41,806 nucleotides of DNA from an uncultured Bacteroides sp. (GTDB taxonomy: Bacteria; Bacteroidota; Bacteroidia; Bacteroidales; Bacteroidaceae): positions 1-41,806 of the forward strand of contig CAKUYM010000008.1 of the NCBI GenBank assembly GCA_934716785.1. The letters run 5' to 3'. The notes under the pieces are model-generated. The model ran no database searches, was not told where the DNA came from, and was given only the letters and a program-made list of their open reading frames with translations. The position numbers and the translations under genes were made by a program. Position 1 is the stretch's first letter; each line of letters begins with the position of its first letter. Positions 1 to 5,820 of the stretch are shown here, piece by piece.

Positions 1-2
1 TG

Positions 3-113
3 GTCTATCGCGGGTACAACAATGCGAATGCGAATGGCGGTGTGTCGAATGCGAATGCGAATAACGATGCTTCGAATACGAATACGAATGTCGGCTCGCG
101 TCTGGAAATCTAA
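3..113 (+). CDS. 3' end of a DGR target protein, or the DGR template repeat itself (partial)
   Basis: Reading from base 3, the window opens inside a frame that ends with TAA at 111-113. Its last 36 residues hold 11 asparagines (nine AAT, two AAC codons) alternating with Ala, Ser and Thr, then a GSRLEI end. Arrays of AAY codons are the hallmark of DGR template repeats, because adenine-specific mutagenesis turns AAY into many amino acids. The pattern also resembles the Asn-rich C-terminus of formylglycine-generating-enzyme/C-type-lectin-fold DGR targets. Because nearly every AAY codon is intact and the repeat lies about 200 bp upstream of the RT, the usual TR position, I lean towards template repeat. 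A barely mutated variable repeat at the end of a tail-fibre gene is equally compatible with what can be seen. Confidence 0.55.
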   Translation, partial: VYRGYNNANANGGVSNANANNDASNTNTNVGSRLEI

Positions 114-313
114 TTGATCGGCGTACAGTACTGGAGACGTGTCCCCAAAACGGTGCCGAGGGAAGTAAGCCACAGCAACAGCATCTAAAAAGGTGGAAAG
201 CTGAAAAATCACGCGTCGGGTGGAGTTTGGTAGGTCATTTACTTGATTCGAAGAAGTCAGGCCCGGGGAAAGGAAGGCCCTTATCTTCCGTTACAAACAA
301 ACAGCAGAACCAT
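114..313 (+). ncRNA. Non-coding leader between DGR repeat and RT; possible template-RNA 3' segment
   Basis: These 200 bases separate the Asn-rich repeat from the first ATG of the reverse transcriptase. The frame continues upstream to a TTG at 227, but the 29 residues this adds (Gly/Lys/Ser-rich) do not look like part of an RT. In the Bordetella phage DGR, sequence between the template repeat and RT is part of the template RNA and is needed for cDNA priming. By analogy this segment may do the same. I see no strong single hairpin, so the call rests on position only. Confidence 0.3.
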
Positions 314-1615
314 ATGCGCAGAGAAGGTCATATCATTGAAGAAATCATCGAATACTCCAATATGTCGGAGGCGTTCGATGCCATACTGCGTGGAACCGAC
401 CGTAAGAAATCACGCCAAGGGAAAGAACTACTTGCATGCAGGGAAGAAGTCATCGTTGAGCTTACGGCTGCACTTGCGGACGGCTCATTCCAACTTGGTG
501 GATACCATGAGACGGAAATCAAAGAATATGGCAAAAGTCGCATCCTGCAGATTTTATCCATGCATGACCGCATAGCCGTATATGCTGTAATGAACGTGGT
601 GGACCGTCACCTGCAGAAACGTTATATCCGGACTACCGGAGCTAGCATTAAACGACGTGGCACTCATGATCTGATGAACTGCATACGTACCGATTTGCAA
701 AAAGACCCGGAGGGCACGCTGTATGCCTACAAGTTTGACATCCGCAGGTTCTACGACAATGTGCGGCAGGATTTTGTGATGTGGTGCTTCCGCAGTGTAT
801 TCAAGGACGAAAAGCTGTTGGTACTGCTGGAGCGGTTCGTGACACTGCTGCCCCAAGGTATCAGTTTTGGACTGGGCAGCTCACGAGGGGCAGGCAACCT
901 GCTTCTGTCTGTATTTTTAGACCACTATCTGAAGGATAAGTACGGGGTTCGTTATTACTATCGCTATTGTGATGACGGACTGGTACTCGGTAAAACGAAA
1001 GCGGAATTGTGGAAGATTCGTGATATGATTCATGGGCAAATGGAAATAATAGACTTGGAAATTAAGCCGAATGAACGGGTGTTTCCTGTAGAAGAAGGCA
1101 TTGATTTCCTTGGCTATGTTATCCGTCCTGACTATGTGAGATTGCGGAAACGTATCAAGCAGAAGTTTGCCCGGAAGATGCACGAGGTAAAATCGAGAAA
1201 AAGACGGCGGGAACTGATTGCCAGTTTCTACGGCATGACGAAACACGCCGACTGTAATAAGTTGTTTAAAAAATTAACAGGCAAAGAAATGAGAAGTTTT
1301 AAAGACTTGAATGTCGCTTACAAACCGGAAGACGGCAAGAAGCGATTTCCCGGAGTGGTGGTAAGCATCCGGGAACTGGTAAACTTACCGATTGTAGTGA
1401 AGGATTTCGAAACAGGTATCAAGACCGAACAGGGAGAAGACCGTTGTATTGTGGCCATCGTAGTGAACGGTGAGGCAAAGAAATTCTTCACCAACAGCGA
1501 GGAAATGAAGAATATTCTTGCACAAGTAAAGGAAATGCCGGATGGTTTCCCCTTCGAAACGACTATCAAAACGGAGACCTTCGGTAAAGGTAGAACCAAA
1601 TACGTGTTTACATGA
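314..1615 (+). CDS. DGR-type reverse transcriptase with extra C-terminal domain
   Basis: This 433-residue protein (from the ATG at 314) is an RNA-directed DNA polymerase. Palm motif A reads KFDIRRFYDNV (residues 140-150), the catalytic YxDD box is YCDD (218-221) and the following GIDFLGY (262-268) is the usual RT motif. N-terminal GASIKRRGTH (109-118) matches the fingers region of bacterial RTs. In DGR enzymes motif B normally contains SQ; here the aligned stretch reads GLGSSRGAGN, so Arg occupies the Gln position. Residues about 330-433 form an additional domain of alternating beta-like strands (VVVSIRELVNLPIVVKDF, then IVAIVVNGEAKKFFT) resembling OB-fold ssDNA-binding proteins; this is a pattern judgement. 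It lies just downstream of an AAY-rich repeat and overlaps the next gene by 4 bp (ATGA), implying translational coupling. An upstream TTG at 227 is a less likely start. Confidence 0.85.
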   Translation: MRREGHIIEEIIEYSNMSEAFDAILRGTDRKKSRQGKELLACREEVIVELTAALADGSFQLGGYHETEIKEYGKSRILQILSMHDRIAVYAVMNVVDRHLQKRYIRTTGASIKRRGTHDLMNCIRTDLQKDPEGTLYAYKFDIRRFYDNVRQDFVMWCFRSVFKDEKLLVLLERFVTLLPQGISFGLGSSRGAGNLLLSVFLDHYLKDKYGVRYYYRYCDDGLVLGKTKAELWKIRDMIHGQMEIIDLEIKPNERVFPVEEGIDFLGYVIRPDYVRLRKRIKQKFARKMHEVKSRKRRRELIASFYGMTKHADCNKLFKKLTGKEMRSFKDLNVAYKPEDGKKRFPGVVVSIRELVNLPIVVKDFETGIKTEQGEDRCIVAIVVNGEAKKFFTNSEEMKNILAQVKEMPDGFPFETTIKTETFGKGRTKYVFT

Positions 1616-2097
1616 GAAAAGTTGAAGGAAACGCCGGTGTTCCGCTGATGGAATGCACGAACCCGGTAAAAAACAAATGGCGCATCCGCTGGGATGTGCA
1701 GGAGAAAGAGAACGGCTCTGCCTCCTACATGGAAGAGGAGTTTAACCATAAACCTACCGGCGAGGAAATTCGCACATTGGTTATGTCCTGGTATAACAGC
1801 CAGACTGATGCAGCTATCCTGTCCGGATTTACCTATAATGGTGCCCATGTATGGCTTTCTACGGAGAATCAGTACAATTATAAGGCAGCATACGATTTGG
1901 CCGTTCAGACGGGCGGAGAAACACTGCCAGTGACGTTTAAGCTTGGTTCGGATGAGCACCCAGAATACCATACATTTAATCGGTTAGACGAGCTGAAAGA
2001 CTTCTATGTAAAAGCGGTAGGATTCATTCAGACAGTTCTGGCTGATGGCTGGAAAAAGAAAGATAAATTCAATTTGGATTTGTATCAGATTGAATGA
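1612..2097 (+). CDS. DUF4376-like phage protein coupled to the RT
   Basis: A 161-residue soluble protein with no signal peptide. From about residue 47 it carries the pattern I associate with DUF4376, a domain often found at the C-terminus of phage tail-fibre-like proteins: a WYNSQTD segment, then ILSGFTYNG, VWLSTENQYNYKAAYDLA and a closing GWKKKDKFN. Here the domain stands nearly alone. Its ATG overlaps the RT stop in ATGA, so it is probably translated by reinitiation after the RT. It could be a tail-fibre accessory protein or a DGR accessory factor. It does not look like the four-helix Avd protein of classical DGRs. Biochemical function is unknown. Confidence 0.68.
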   Translation: MRKVEGNAGVPLMECTNPVKNKWRIRWDVQEKENGSASYMEEEFNHKPTGEEIRTLVMSWYNSQTDAAILSGFTYNGAHVWLSTENQYNYKAAYDLAVQTGGETLPVTFKLGSDEHPEYHTFNRLDELKDFYVKAVGFIQTVLADGWKKKDKFNLDLYQIE

Positions 2098-2101
2098 TTG
2101 A

Positions 2102-2248
2102 AAATCCCATCGGGGGTGGGATAAAAAAAGCCCCCGGCCTGTTAAAAGTAACGCCAATCACTTAGAACAACAAGTACGCCAGAGCGCACGACCGGGGGCA
2201 AATACCCTCTGTCGCGCTCTGGCTTTTTGTTGTCTAAAAATGATTGGC
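2102..2248 (+). ncRNA. Strongly folded intergenic segment: nested stems with possible pseudoknot
   Basis: Three structures stack here. ATCCCA and TGGGAT (2104-2122) make a short hairpin. A long imperfect stem pairs 2153-2174 with 2227-2248. Inside it, 2178-2187 (GCCAGAGCGC) pairs perfectly with 2214-2223 and is followed by TTTTTG. The inner loop contains CCGGGGGC (2192-2199), exactly complementary to GCCCCCGG at 2130-2137 outside the stem, so an H-type pseudoknot is possible. No ORF of note covers the segment. It could be a regulatory or stable RNA of the phage, or an elaborate terminator. Confidence 0.5.
2178..2228 (+). terminator. Rho-independent-type hairpin, forward strand
   Basis: A perfect 10-bp GC-rich stem (2178-2187 with 2214-2223) is followed directly by TTTTTG, which suits intrinsic termination after the RT and DUF4376 genes. 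The 26-nt loop is long for a simple terminator. Confidence 0.5.
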
Positions 2249-2273
2249 ATTGCAAAAGTACAAAAATGATTGG
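2236..2273. repeat. 12-bp direct repeat AAAAATGATTGG around the start of the small regulator gene
   Basis: AAAAATGATTGG occurs at 2236-2247 and again at 2262-2273, 26 bp apart start to start. The second copy ends two bases before the ATG at 2276. A third, inverted partial copy (CCAATCA) lies at 2154-2160. Between the copies is CAAAAGTA (2253-2260), the reverse complement of TACTTTTG, a Bacteroides -7 element pointing leftward. The arrangement fits an operator for an autoregulated gene, but this is inference. Confidence 0.4.
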
Positions 2274-2275
2274 AT

Positions 2276-2518
2276 ATGACATTGTTTGAAGCACTTAAAT
2301 TCAATAGAAAACCGCTTGAATTGCTTATAAGTTTAGGCGGCAAGCAGGATGACCTTCGATTCATAGACTTATATACGGAGTATGAGGTCATGAAAAATCG
2401 GGGTGAGAAGACCACTTATACAGTGGCGTTTTTGGCAAATAAATATTCGGTAAGCGAACGCAAGGTGTATGACATTATCAAGCGATTTGGAAAGCACTGC
2501 ACGCTCTGCGCAGTGTGA
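2276..2518 (+). CDS. Small HTH-like phage protein, possible regulator
   Basis: An 80-residue protein starting MTLFEALKFNRKPLELL. The ATG at 2276 is preferred over a TTG two codons earlier because it gives this clean N-terminus. The C-terminal half (YTVAFLANKYSVSERKVYDI, about residues 50-69) has the spacing of a helix-turn-helix: AFLANKYSVSERKVYDIIKRF resembles response-regulator or MarR-like recognition helices. It ends in a CTLCAV tail with two cysteines. It sits between the RT operon and the modification operon, the position of com in phage Mu, and is bracketed upstream by a direct repeat. A regulatory role is inferred from context. Confidence 0.6.
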   Translation: MTLFEALKFNRKPLELLISLGGKQDDLRFIDLYTEYEVMKNRGEKTTYTVAFLANKYSVSERKVYDIIKRFGKHCTLCAV

Positions 2519-2556
2519 TTTATGTATCTGACGCCCCTTATGCTTTCTGATGAAGC

Positions 2557-2564
2557 TACCTTTG
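2557..2564 (+). promoter_or_regulatory. Bacteroides -7 element of the modification operon
   Basis: TACCTTTG matches the Bacteroides -7 consensus TAnnTTTG, 24 bp before the ATG at 2588, and is followed by a short leader with AAAAGGGA as a possible ribosome-binding region. No clear -33 TTG is visible at the right spacing. Confidence 0.5.
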
Positions 2565-2587
2565 CACAAACCAAAAGGGAATAGCTT

Positions 2588-3226
2588 ATGAATAAGTATT
2601 ATCAGACATTAGAAAAGATACTCCAATATGGGAAGACCCAAGATAACAAGAAAGGGCACATAAAGTATCTATTAAACGAGAGACTCATCCTATCGCCAGC
2701 TGACTTGCTTGATATATTTGAAAGCCATGGTATAGCAAGAAAGAAGTTGAAAGAGGAATTAAAACTATTTATGCAGGGCATCCGGGATGTGGAAAAATAT
2801 AAGGAGGCGGGTATTACCTGGTGGAACTATTGTGGTCATACCCTTGTGAATAGCTACCCAACTTATTTCGAAAAGCTGCCACCGCTTATTTCGAAAATAA
2901 ACAAGGAAAAACGTAACAGTAAAAACTATGTCCTGTTTCTTGGTGAAACAGACGTTGAAAGTAATCAAGCGCCTTGCCTTAGCCTTGTACAATTTCAGAT
3001 AGATGATGGGGAACTGGTCGTGTCAGCGTATCAGAGGAGTTCTGATGCCAGCCTCGGGCTACCGGCTGATATTTATCATTTATATCTAATGGCAAGACAG
3101 ATAGAACTGCCTTTGAAATCCATTACACTTGACCTTGGCAATGTGCACATATATGAAAACAACATCGACAAAACAAAGGAACTTCTTTCCGGAGGTGAAA
3201 ATATTAAATTTGAATTGAACGTATGA
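2588..3226 (+). CDS. Thymidylate-synthase-family enzyme, predicted dCMP hydroxymethylase or methylase
   Basis: A 212-residue protein aligning along most of its length with ThyA-type enzymes. Visible motifs are EELKLFMQG (residues 56-64, with the Glu equivalent to E. coli Glu58), ITWWNY (76-81), the catalytic cysteine in QAPC (Cys130), YQRSSD (Arg150 for phosphate) and HIYENN (His187, Tyr189). The key departure is LGLPAD (157-161...): Asp161 takes the place of the Asn (E. coli Asn177) that reads uracil in thymidylate synthase. Asp at this position is characteristic of dCMP-acting enzymes such as T4 dCMP hydroxymethylase, and the Asn-to-Asp change in L. casei TS shifts activity to dCMP. The paired arginines that bind phosphate across the dimer (SRR) read SKN, and the usual C-terminal folate-capping segment is missing (212 versus about 264 aa). 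It overlaps the methylase gene by 4 bp. A role in base modification of phage DNA is inferred. Confidence 0.75.
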   Translation: MNKYYQTLEKILQYGKTQDNKKGHIKYLLNERLILSPADLLDIFESHGIARKKLKEELKLFMQGIRDVEKYKEAGITWWNYCGHTLVNSYPTYFEKLPPLISKINKEKRNSKNYVLFLGETDVESNQAPCLSLVQFQIDDGELVVSAYQRSSDASLGLPADIYHLYLMARQIELPLKSITLDLGNVHIYENNIDKTKELLSGGENIKFELNV

Positions 3227-4083
3227 CGAAAATTAATCTGTCGGCACCGCTGCCATTTGTGGGCCAAAAAAGAATGTTTGCCAAAGAATTTATAAAGGTA
3301 TTGGATCAGTTTCCTGATGATACGGTTTTTGTGGATTTGTTTGGAGGATCGGGACTACTTTCCCATATTGCAAAAAGGCTGAAGCCAACTTCTACTGTCG
3401 TTTATAACGATTTTGATAATTACCGATTCAGACTGAACCATATTCCATATACAAATAAGCTTCTGGCCGATATTAGAGAACTGGTAGGGAATTCAGTTCC
3501 CAAGCATAGGGCAATCAAAGGAGAGCTAAGGGAATGCGTATTAAAGCGTATTAAAGAAGAGGAAGCGAGTGTGGGGTACGTGGACTTCATTACTCTATCG
3601 TCATCCCTTATGTTCTCTATGAAATATAAGTTGTCTGTGGAGGAAATGAGCAAGGAAGTGCTTTATAACAATATCCGTAAGAATGGATACCCTGAATCTT
3701 TGGACTATTTGGAAGGGCTGGAAATCGTTTCATGCGACTACAAAAAGGTCTATAATCAATATAAGGACGTACCTGGAGTGGTGTTTTTAATAGATCCTCC
3801 TTATCTATCCACTGATGTCGGAACGTACAACATGTATTGGCGTATGTCTGATTACTTAGATGTTTTAAAAGTCCTCGAAGGCCATTCATTCGTTTATTTT
3901 ACATCAAACAAATCATCTATAATTGAATTGTGTGAGTGGATCGGGGCAAATAAAACCATCGGAAATCCGTTTGAAGGCTGCACAAAAAGAGAATTCAATG
4001 CCCACATGAATTATTCTTCAGGATACACAGATATAATGTTGTTTAAAAAGCAAGACACTTACATTGATAAAATGGCTGCTTAA
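3223..4083 (+). CDS. D12-class DNA N6-adenine methyltransferase (Dam-like)
   Basis: A 286-residue cytoplasmic methyltransferase. The N-terminal PFVGQKRMF (residues 11-19) is the D12-family variant of PFxWxGGK, motif I is FVDLFGGSG (36-44) for S-adenosylmethionine, YNDFDNY (61-67) follows as motif II, and the catalytic DPPY is at 191-194. Length is normal for the Dam/DpnM group. Its ATG overlaps the preceding stop (ATGA), so it is coupled to the dCMP-type enzyme and shares its promoter. No restriction endonuclease is next to it, so it is best read as an orphan phage methylase protecting DNA from host restriction. Recognition sequence cannot be read from sequence; GATC is only the family default. 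Confidence 0.85.
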   Translation: MTKINLSAPLPFVGQKRMFAKEFIKVLDQFPDDTVFVDLFGGSGLLSHIAKRLKPTSTVVYNDFDNYRFRLNHIPYTNKLLADIRELVGNSVPKHRAIKGELRECVLKRIKEEEASVGYVDFITLSSSLMFSMKYKLSVEEMSKEVLYNNIRKNGYPESLDYLEGLEIVSCDYKKVYNQYKDVPGVVFLIDPPYLSTDVGTYNMYWRMSDYLDVLKVLEGHSFVYFTSNKSSIIELCEWIGANKTIGNPFEGCTKREFNAHMNYSSGYTDIMLFKKQDTYIDKMAA

Positions 4084-4137
4084 GTAAGTTGCTCGATTTG
4101 CATTAGAATGCCGTTCTAAAAGTGTTCTTATGAAAGT

Positions 4138-4184
4138 ATAAAGCCGGAACAGAGGTCTTCATTAACCTTTTGTTCCGGCTTTAT
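4138..4184. terminator. Perfect 14-bp inverted repeat after the methylase gene
   Basis: ATAAAGCCGGAACA (4138-4151) pairs exactly with 4171-4184 around a 19-nt loop. It lies 55 bp after the methylase stop. The T-run on the forward side is weak, so it may terminate poorly or act in both directions. Confidence 0.6.
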
Positions 4185-4206
4185 AAGTGTTGTGTGCAGC
4201 CTTTTT

Positions 4207-4253
4207 TTGAACGCTTCGTTTTGTTCTTTTGCCTGAAAATTGAACACTTCGTT
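4207..4253. repeat. Paired end repeats, candidate transposase-binding sites
   Basis: TTGAACGCTTCGTT (4207-4220) recurs as TTGAACACTTCGTT (4240-4253) with one mismatch, 33 bp apart, close to three DNA turns. They sit between the last phage gene and the host SusD sequence. Multiple phased copies of a transposase site are typical of the ends of Mu-like phages. The left end, which should carry related copies, is outside the window. Confidence 0.5.
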
Positions 4254-5799
4254 CCGGATTCGGCGGAAATTTGGATTTGCGGATTATACTTGCAGCAATT
4301 TCTTGGATGAAATGCCTGACAACCGGACTGAACTGACAACAGAAGAAAGTATCACAAAGATATTAGTATCGGCTTATCCGGAAACAACAAACTGCCACAT
4401 TGGAGAATTCTATAGTGATAACATTGACGAGAATAGTAAAACATACAACTATCTTTTCCGCTTGAATGAGCATCTCTATCGTTGGCAACAGACAACCGAG
4501 GAAGATCAGGACTCTCCTCATGCGTTATGGACAGACTGCTACAACGCTATCGCATCTGCCAATCAGGCTTTGCAAGCGATAGAACAGATGGGAGATCCCG
4601 CTTCACTGTCCGCACAGAAAGGAGAAGCATTGGTGTGTCGCGCATATTGTCACTTTTTATTGGCTACTACATTCTGCAAAGCATACTGCACGACTTCTGC
4701 GAAGGACTTGGGAATACCTTATATTACAAAGCCCGAAACGACAGTCAATCCTCAATATTCACGTGGAAACGTAGCGGAGGTTTATGAGAAAATAGCCAAT
4801 GACCTGCAAGAAGGCTTGCCTTTGATTGATGACAACATTTACAGCAGACCCAAATATCATTTCAATAAAAGAGCGGCCTATGCGTTTGCAGCGCGCTTTT
4901 ATCTTTATTATATGCAGCCAGATTTTTCCAATTGCCGGAAGGTAATTGAATATGCCAACATCGTATTGGGCAACAACGCTGCAAATCATCTGAGAGACTG
5001 GGAAGCATTAGGCTCTTTATCTCCCAATGGCTCCATACAGCCGAATGCTTATGTAAATTCAGACAATGAAGCCAACTTGATGGTGACGACAGCAGCGTCT
5101 TATTGGCCGATGGTGGCAGACCCCGGTTATGCAGCTTGTGAAGCATACTGCAACAATGAGATTACTGCATCCGAGAACTGTAAGTCGGAAGGCCCGTGGG
5201 GTGGTCAGAGCAGTTACCGCCAAACTCCGTTTGCTCCCGGTGGCTCCATTAAAAACGGATTCCGCCGCTTGGCCATATATAGACAATTCTCTACGTCGGG
5301 TGACAGTTGGGCGGGATATATGATGTATCCACCTTTCACCACCGACGAAACGCTGCTCTGCCGTGCAGAAGCATATGCGTTATTGAAACGCTATGATGAG
5401 GCTGCATCGGATATTGATGCTTGGCAGAAGGCTTTCACTACAAATACAGAGATCTTGACCAAAGAGTCTATCAATGATTTCTATTCCGCATTGGAATACT
5501 ATCAGCCGGAAACCCCGACTGTAAAGAAACAGTTGCATCCTGATTTCACTGTAGAAAGCGGAGTGCAGGAGAATCTTATCCACTGCATCTTGCAGGCAAG
5601 ACGTCTCCTGACATTGGAAGAGGGACTTCGGTGGCAAGATATAAAACGCTACGGTATTGTGATCTACCGCCGTTACTTTGAAGGTTACACATTAGTGAGA
5701 GTTACGGATAAAATGGACGTTGATGATCCGAGACGTGCTGTGCAACTGCCTACCAGTGTTATCACAGCCGGTATGGAACCAAACCCCAGAAATAACTAA
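4240..5799 (+). CDS. SusD/RagB-family lipoprotein, N-terminus lost at the phage junction
   Basis: The protein is a SusD-like outer-membrane substrate-binding lipoprotein. CSNFLDEMPDNRTELT matches the mature start of these proteins (lipid-attached Cys, then NFLD), followed by the TPR-rich SusD fold; the C-terminal FRRLAIY and LLTLEEGLRWQDIKRYG segments are typical. What precedes the Cys (MNTSFRIRRKFGFADYT from a TTG at 4240) is not a signal peptide and includes one of the phage end repeats. The genuine signal sequence and start are missing, so the product is probably not exported to the surface. The partner SusC is not upstream, where it normally lies. Downstream genes follow with short gaps. 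Family resemblance is to peptide-importing SusD proteins (RagB type), judged from its operon partners. Confidence 0.85.
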   Translation: MNTSFRIRRKFGFADYTCSNFLDEMPDNRTELTTEESITKILVSAYPETTNCHIGEFYSDNIDENSKTYNYLFRLNEHLYRWQQTTEEDQDSPHALWTDCYNAIASANQALQAIEQMGDPASLSAQKGEALVCRAYCHFLLATTFCKAYCTTSAKDLGIPYITKPETTVNPQYSRGNVAEVYEKIANDLQEGLPLIDDNIYSRPKYHFNKRAAYAFAARFYLYYMQPDFSNCRKVIEYANIVLGNNAANHLRDWEALGSLSPNGSIQPNAYVNSDNEANLMVTTAASYWPMVADPGYAACEAYCNNEITASENCKSEGPWGGQSSYRQTPFAPGGSIKNGFRRLAIYRQFSTSGDSWAGYMMYPPFTTDETLLCRAEAYALLKRYDEAASDIDAWQKAFTTNTEILTKESINDFYSALEYYQPETPTVKKQLHPDFTVESGVQENLIHCILQARRLLTLEEGLRWQDIKRYGIVIYRRYFEGYTLVRVTDKMDVDDPRRAVQLPTSVITAGMEPNPRNN

Positions 5800-5820
5800 T
5801 TCATCAGGAGGAAAATAAAT

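Larger units (their letters stand above)
1..4290. mobile_element. End of an integrated phage (DGR plus DNA-modification genes), probably Mu-like right end
   Basis: Everything from the window start to roughly 4250-4290 reads as phage: a DGR repeat and reverse transcriptase, a DUF4376-type phage protein, a small HTH-like protein and a DNA-modification operon. After the last gene come a hairpin and two near-identical 14-bp direct repeats, and then SusD coding sequence starts abruptly at its lipobox. In phage Mu the right end carries tail-fibre genes followed by a small regulator (com) and a modification gene (mom), which parallels this order. The Mu-like assignment is inference; no transposase or structural gene is in view. 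The exact end is not fixed because the left end and target duplication lie outside the window. Confidence 0.72.

Noticed and set aside
1318..1971. Reverse-strand 217-aa open frame
   Set aside because: It is antisense to the RT and DUF4376 genes and has no family resemblance or ribosome-binding site.
2588..3226. Ordinary thymidylate synthase (thyA)
   Set aside because: Asp replaces the uracil-reading Asn, the SRR phosphate pair is missing and the C-terminus is short, so a normal dUMP enzyme is less likely.
4084..4290. tRNA attachment site at the phage end
   Set aside because: No tRNA-like sequence is present; the flank is SusD coding sequence.
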